Source of the DNA: Flavobacteriales bacterium UBA1820
Lineage (GTDB): Bacteria > Bacteroidota > Bacteroidia > Flavobacteriales > UBA1820
NCBI GenBank assembly: GCA_002314265.1
Contig: DCEW01000073.1
Span: 29,240-34,795 of the forward strand
Reading direction: 5' to 3'
Length of the DNA stretch: 5,556 bases
Position numbers and translations under genes: made by a program. This document shows positions 5,435 through 5,556 of this stretch, in pieces; position 1 is the stretch's first letter; each line of letters starts with the position of its first letter. The notes under the pieces are model-generated. The model was not told the DNA's origin, searched no databases, and saw only the letters and a program-made list of their open reading frames with translations.

Positions 5435-5530
5435 GTGAAGTCAGTAATTTTAGTTTTTCATAGTTATAGTTTTTAGGTTTGGGTTAGTTTTGAAAAGGGT
5501 GTTCGTTTTGGGAATACCCTTTTCTTTTTT
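5435..5530 (+). ncRNA. Putative small RNA or terminated leader
   Basis: This stretch of about 95 nt is bounded by the promoter at 5402-5429 and the terminator ending at 5530. It has no useful ORF; the only ATG, at 5433, is followed at once by TGA. It is strikingly poor in C: about three Cs in the 68 bases before the terminator loop. It carries repeated TAGTT units starting at 5451, 5461, 5467 and 5485. It matches no RNA family that I recognise. It could be an independent sRNA, or the 5' leader of a gene to the right with a premature terminator. I see no competing antiterminator pairing. The ends are approximate. Confidence 0.4.
5492..5530 (+). terminator. Intrinsic terminator of the short rightward transcript
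   Basis: GAAAAGGGTGTTC (5492-5504) pairs with GAATACCCTTTTC (5512-5524), a 13-bp stem with one G-U wobble and a 7-base loop, followed directly by six Ts (5525-5530). On the minus strand no U-tract follows, so it acts rightward. It cannot belong to osmC or ybeY, which run the other way. Confidence 0.8.
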
Positions 5531-5556
5531 ATATGCCTGCCCGCATTTAACGTTTC

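Larger units (their letters stand above)
5195..5556. other. AT-rich divergent intergenic region at the window edge
   Basis: These 362 bp hold no confident protein gene and become much more AT-rich than the rest of the window, especially from 5330. From left to right they contain the leader and candidate promoter of osmC on the minus strand, an AT-rich dyad, a rightward promoter, a short C-poor transcribed stretch and a rightward terminator, each listed separately. The last 26 bases (5531-5556) show nothing I can assign. Confidence 0.6.

Overview
The window looks like ordinary chromosomal core DNA from a member of the Bacteroidota, probably the Bacteroidales. A GC-rich gut genus of the Alistipes/Rikenellaceae type is my inference, not something the sequence proves. 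The reasons are: GC-rich coding DNA next to very AT-rich intergenic DNA; no convincing Shine-Dalgarno sequences; several copies of the Bacteroidota -7 promoter element TAnnTTTG in the places where promoters are expected; and a YbeY that, as I recall the phylum's version, carries its typical active-site variant. I see no transposon, CRISPR array, phage gene, tRNA or rRNA.

Left part, plus strand (1-2257): a three-gene housekeeping run of yicC (endoribonuclease family), gmk (guanylate kinase) and nadD (nicotinate-mononucleotide adenylyltransferase). yicC and gmk are separated by only 2 bp. nadD follows after a 148-bp, T-poor, GACA-rich spacer. The run ends at a strong, nearly perfect hairpin at 2322-2359 that can serve both strands, because the next gene converges on it.

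Middle part, minus strand (2394-4150): a two-component pair transcribed right to left. It consists of an OmpR/PhoB-type response regulator with a GTG start and, 44 bp downstream, a two-TM histidine kinase with almost no extracytoplasmic part. A TAnnTTTG box lies about 30 bases upstream of the regulator start and touches the T-tract of the preceding terminator.

Right part, minus strand (4281-5194): an OsmC/YhfA-like protein followed by the rRNA-maturation endoribonuclease YbeY. They are 56 bp apart and probably co-transcribed, and two hairpins follow ybeY.

Right edge (5195-5556): 362 bp without a confident protein gene. It contains a candidate promoter for the OsmC gene on the minus strand, an AT-rich dyad, and, pointing right, a TAnnTTTG promoter followed about 100 bases later by a textbook intrinsic terminator. 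The last pair outlines a short, C-poor transcript of about 95 nt, either a small RNA or the terminated leader of a gene beyond the window. This is the least explained part of the window.
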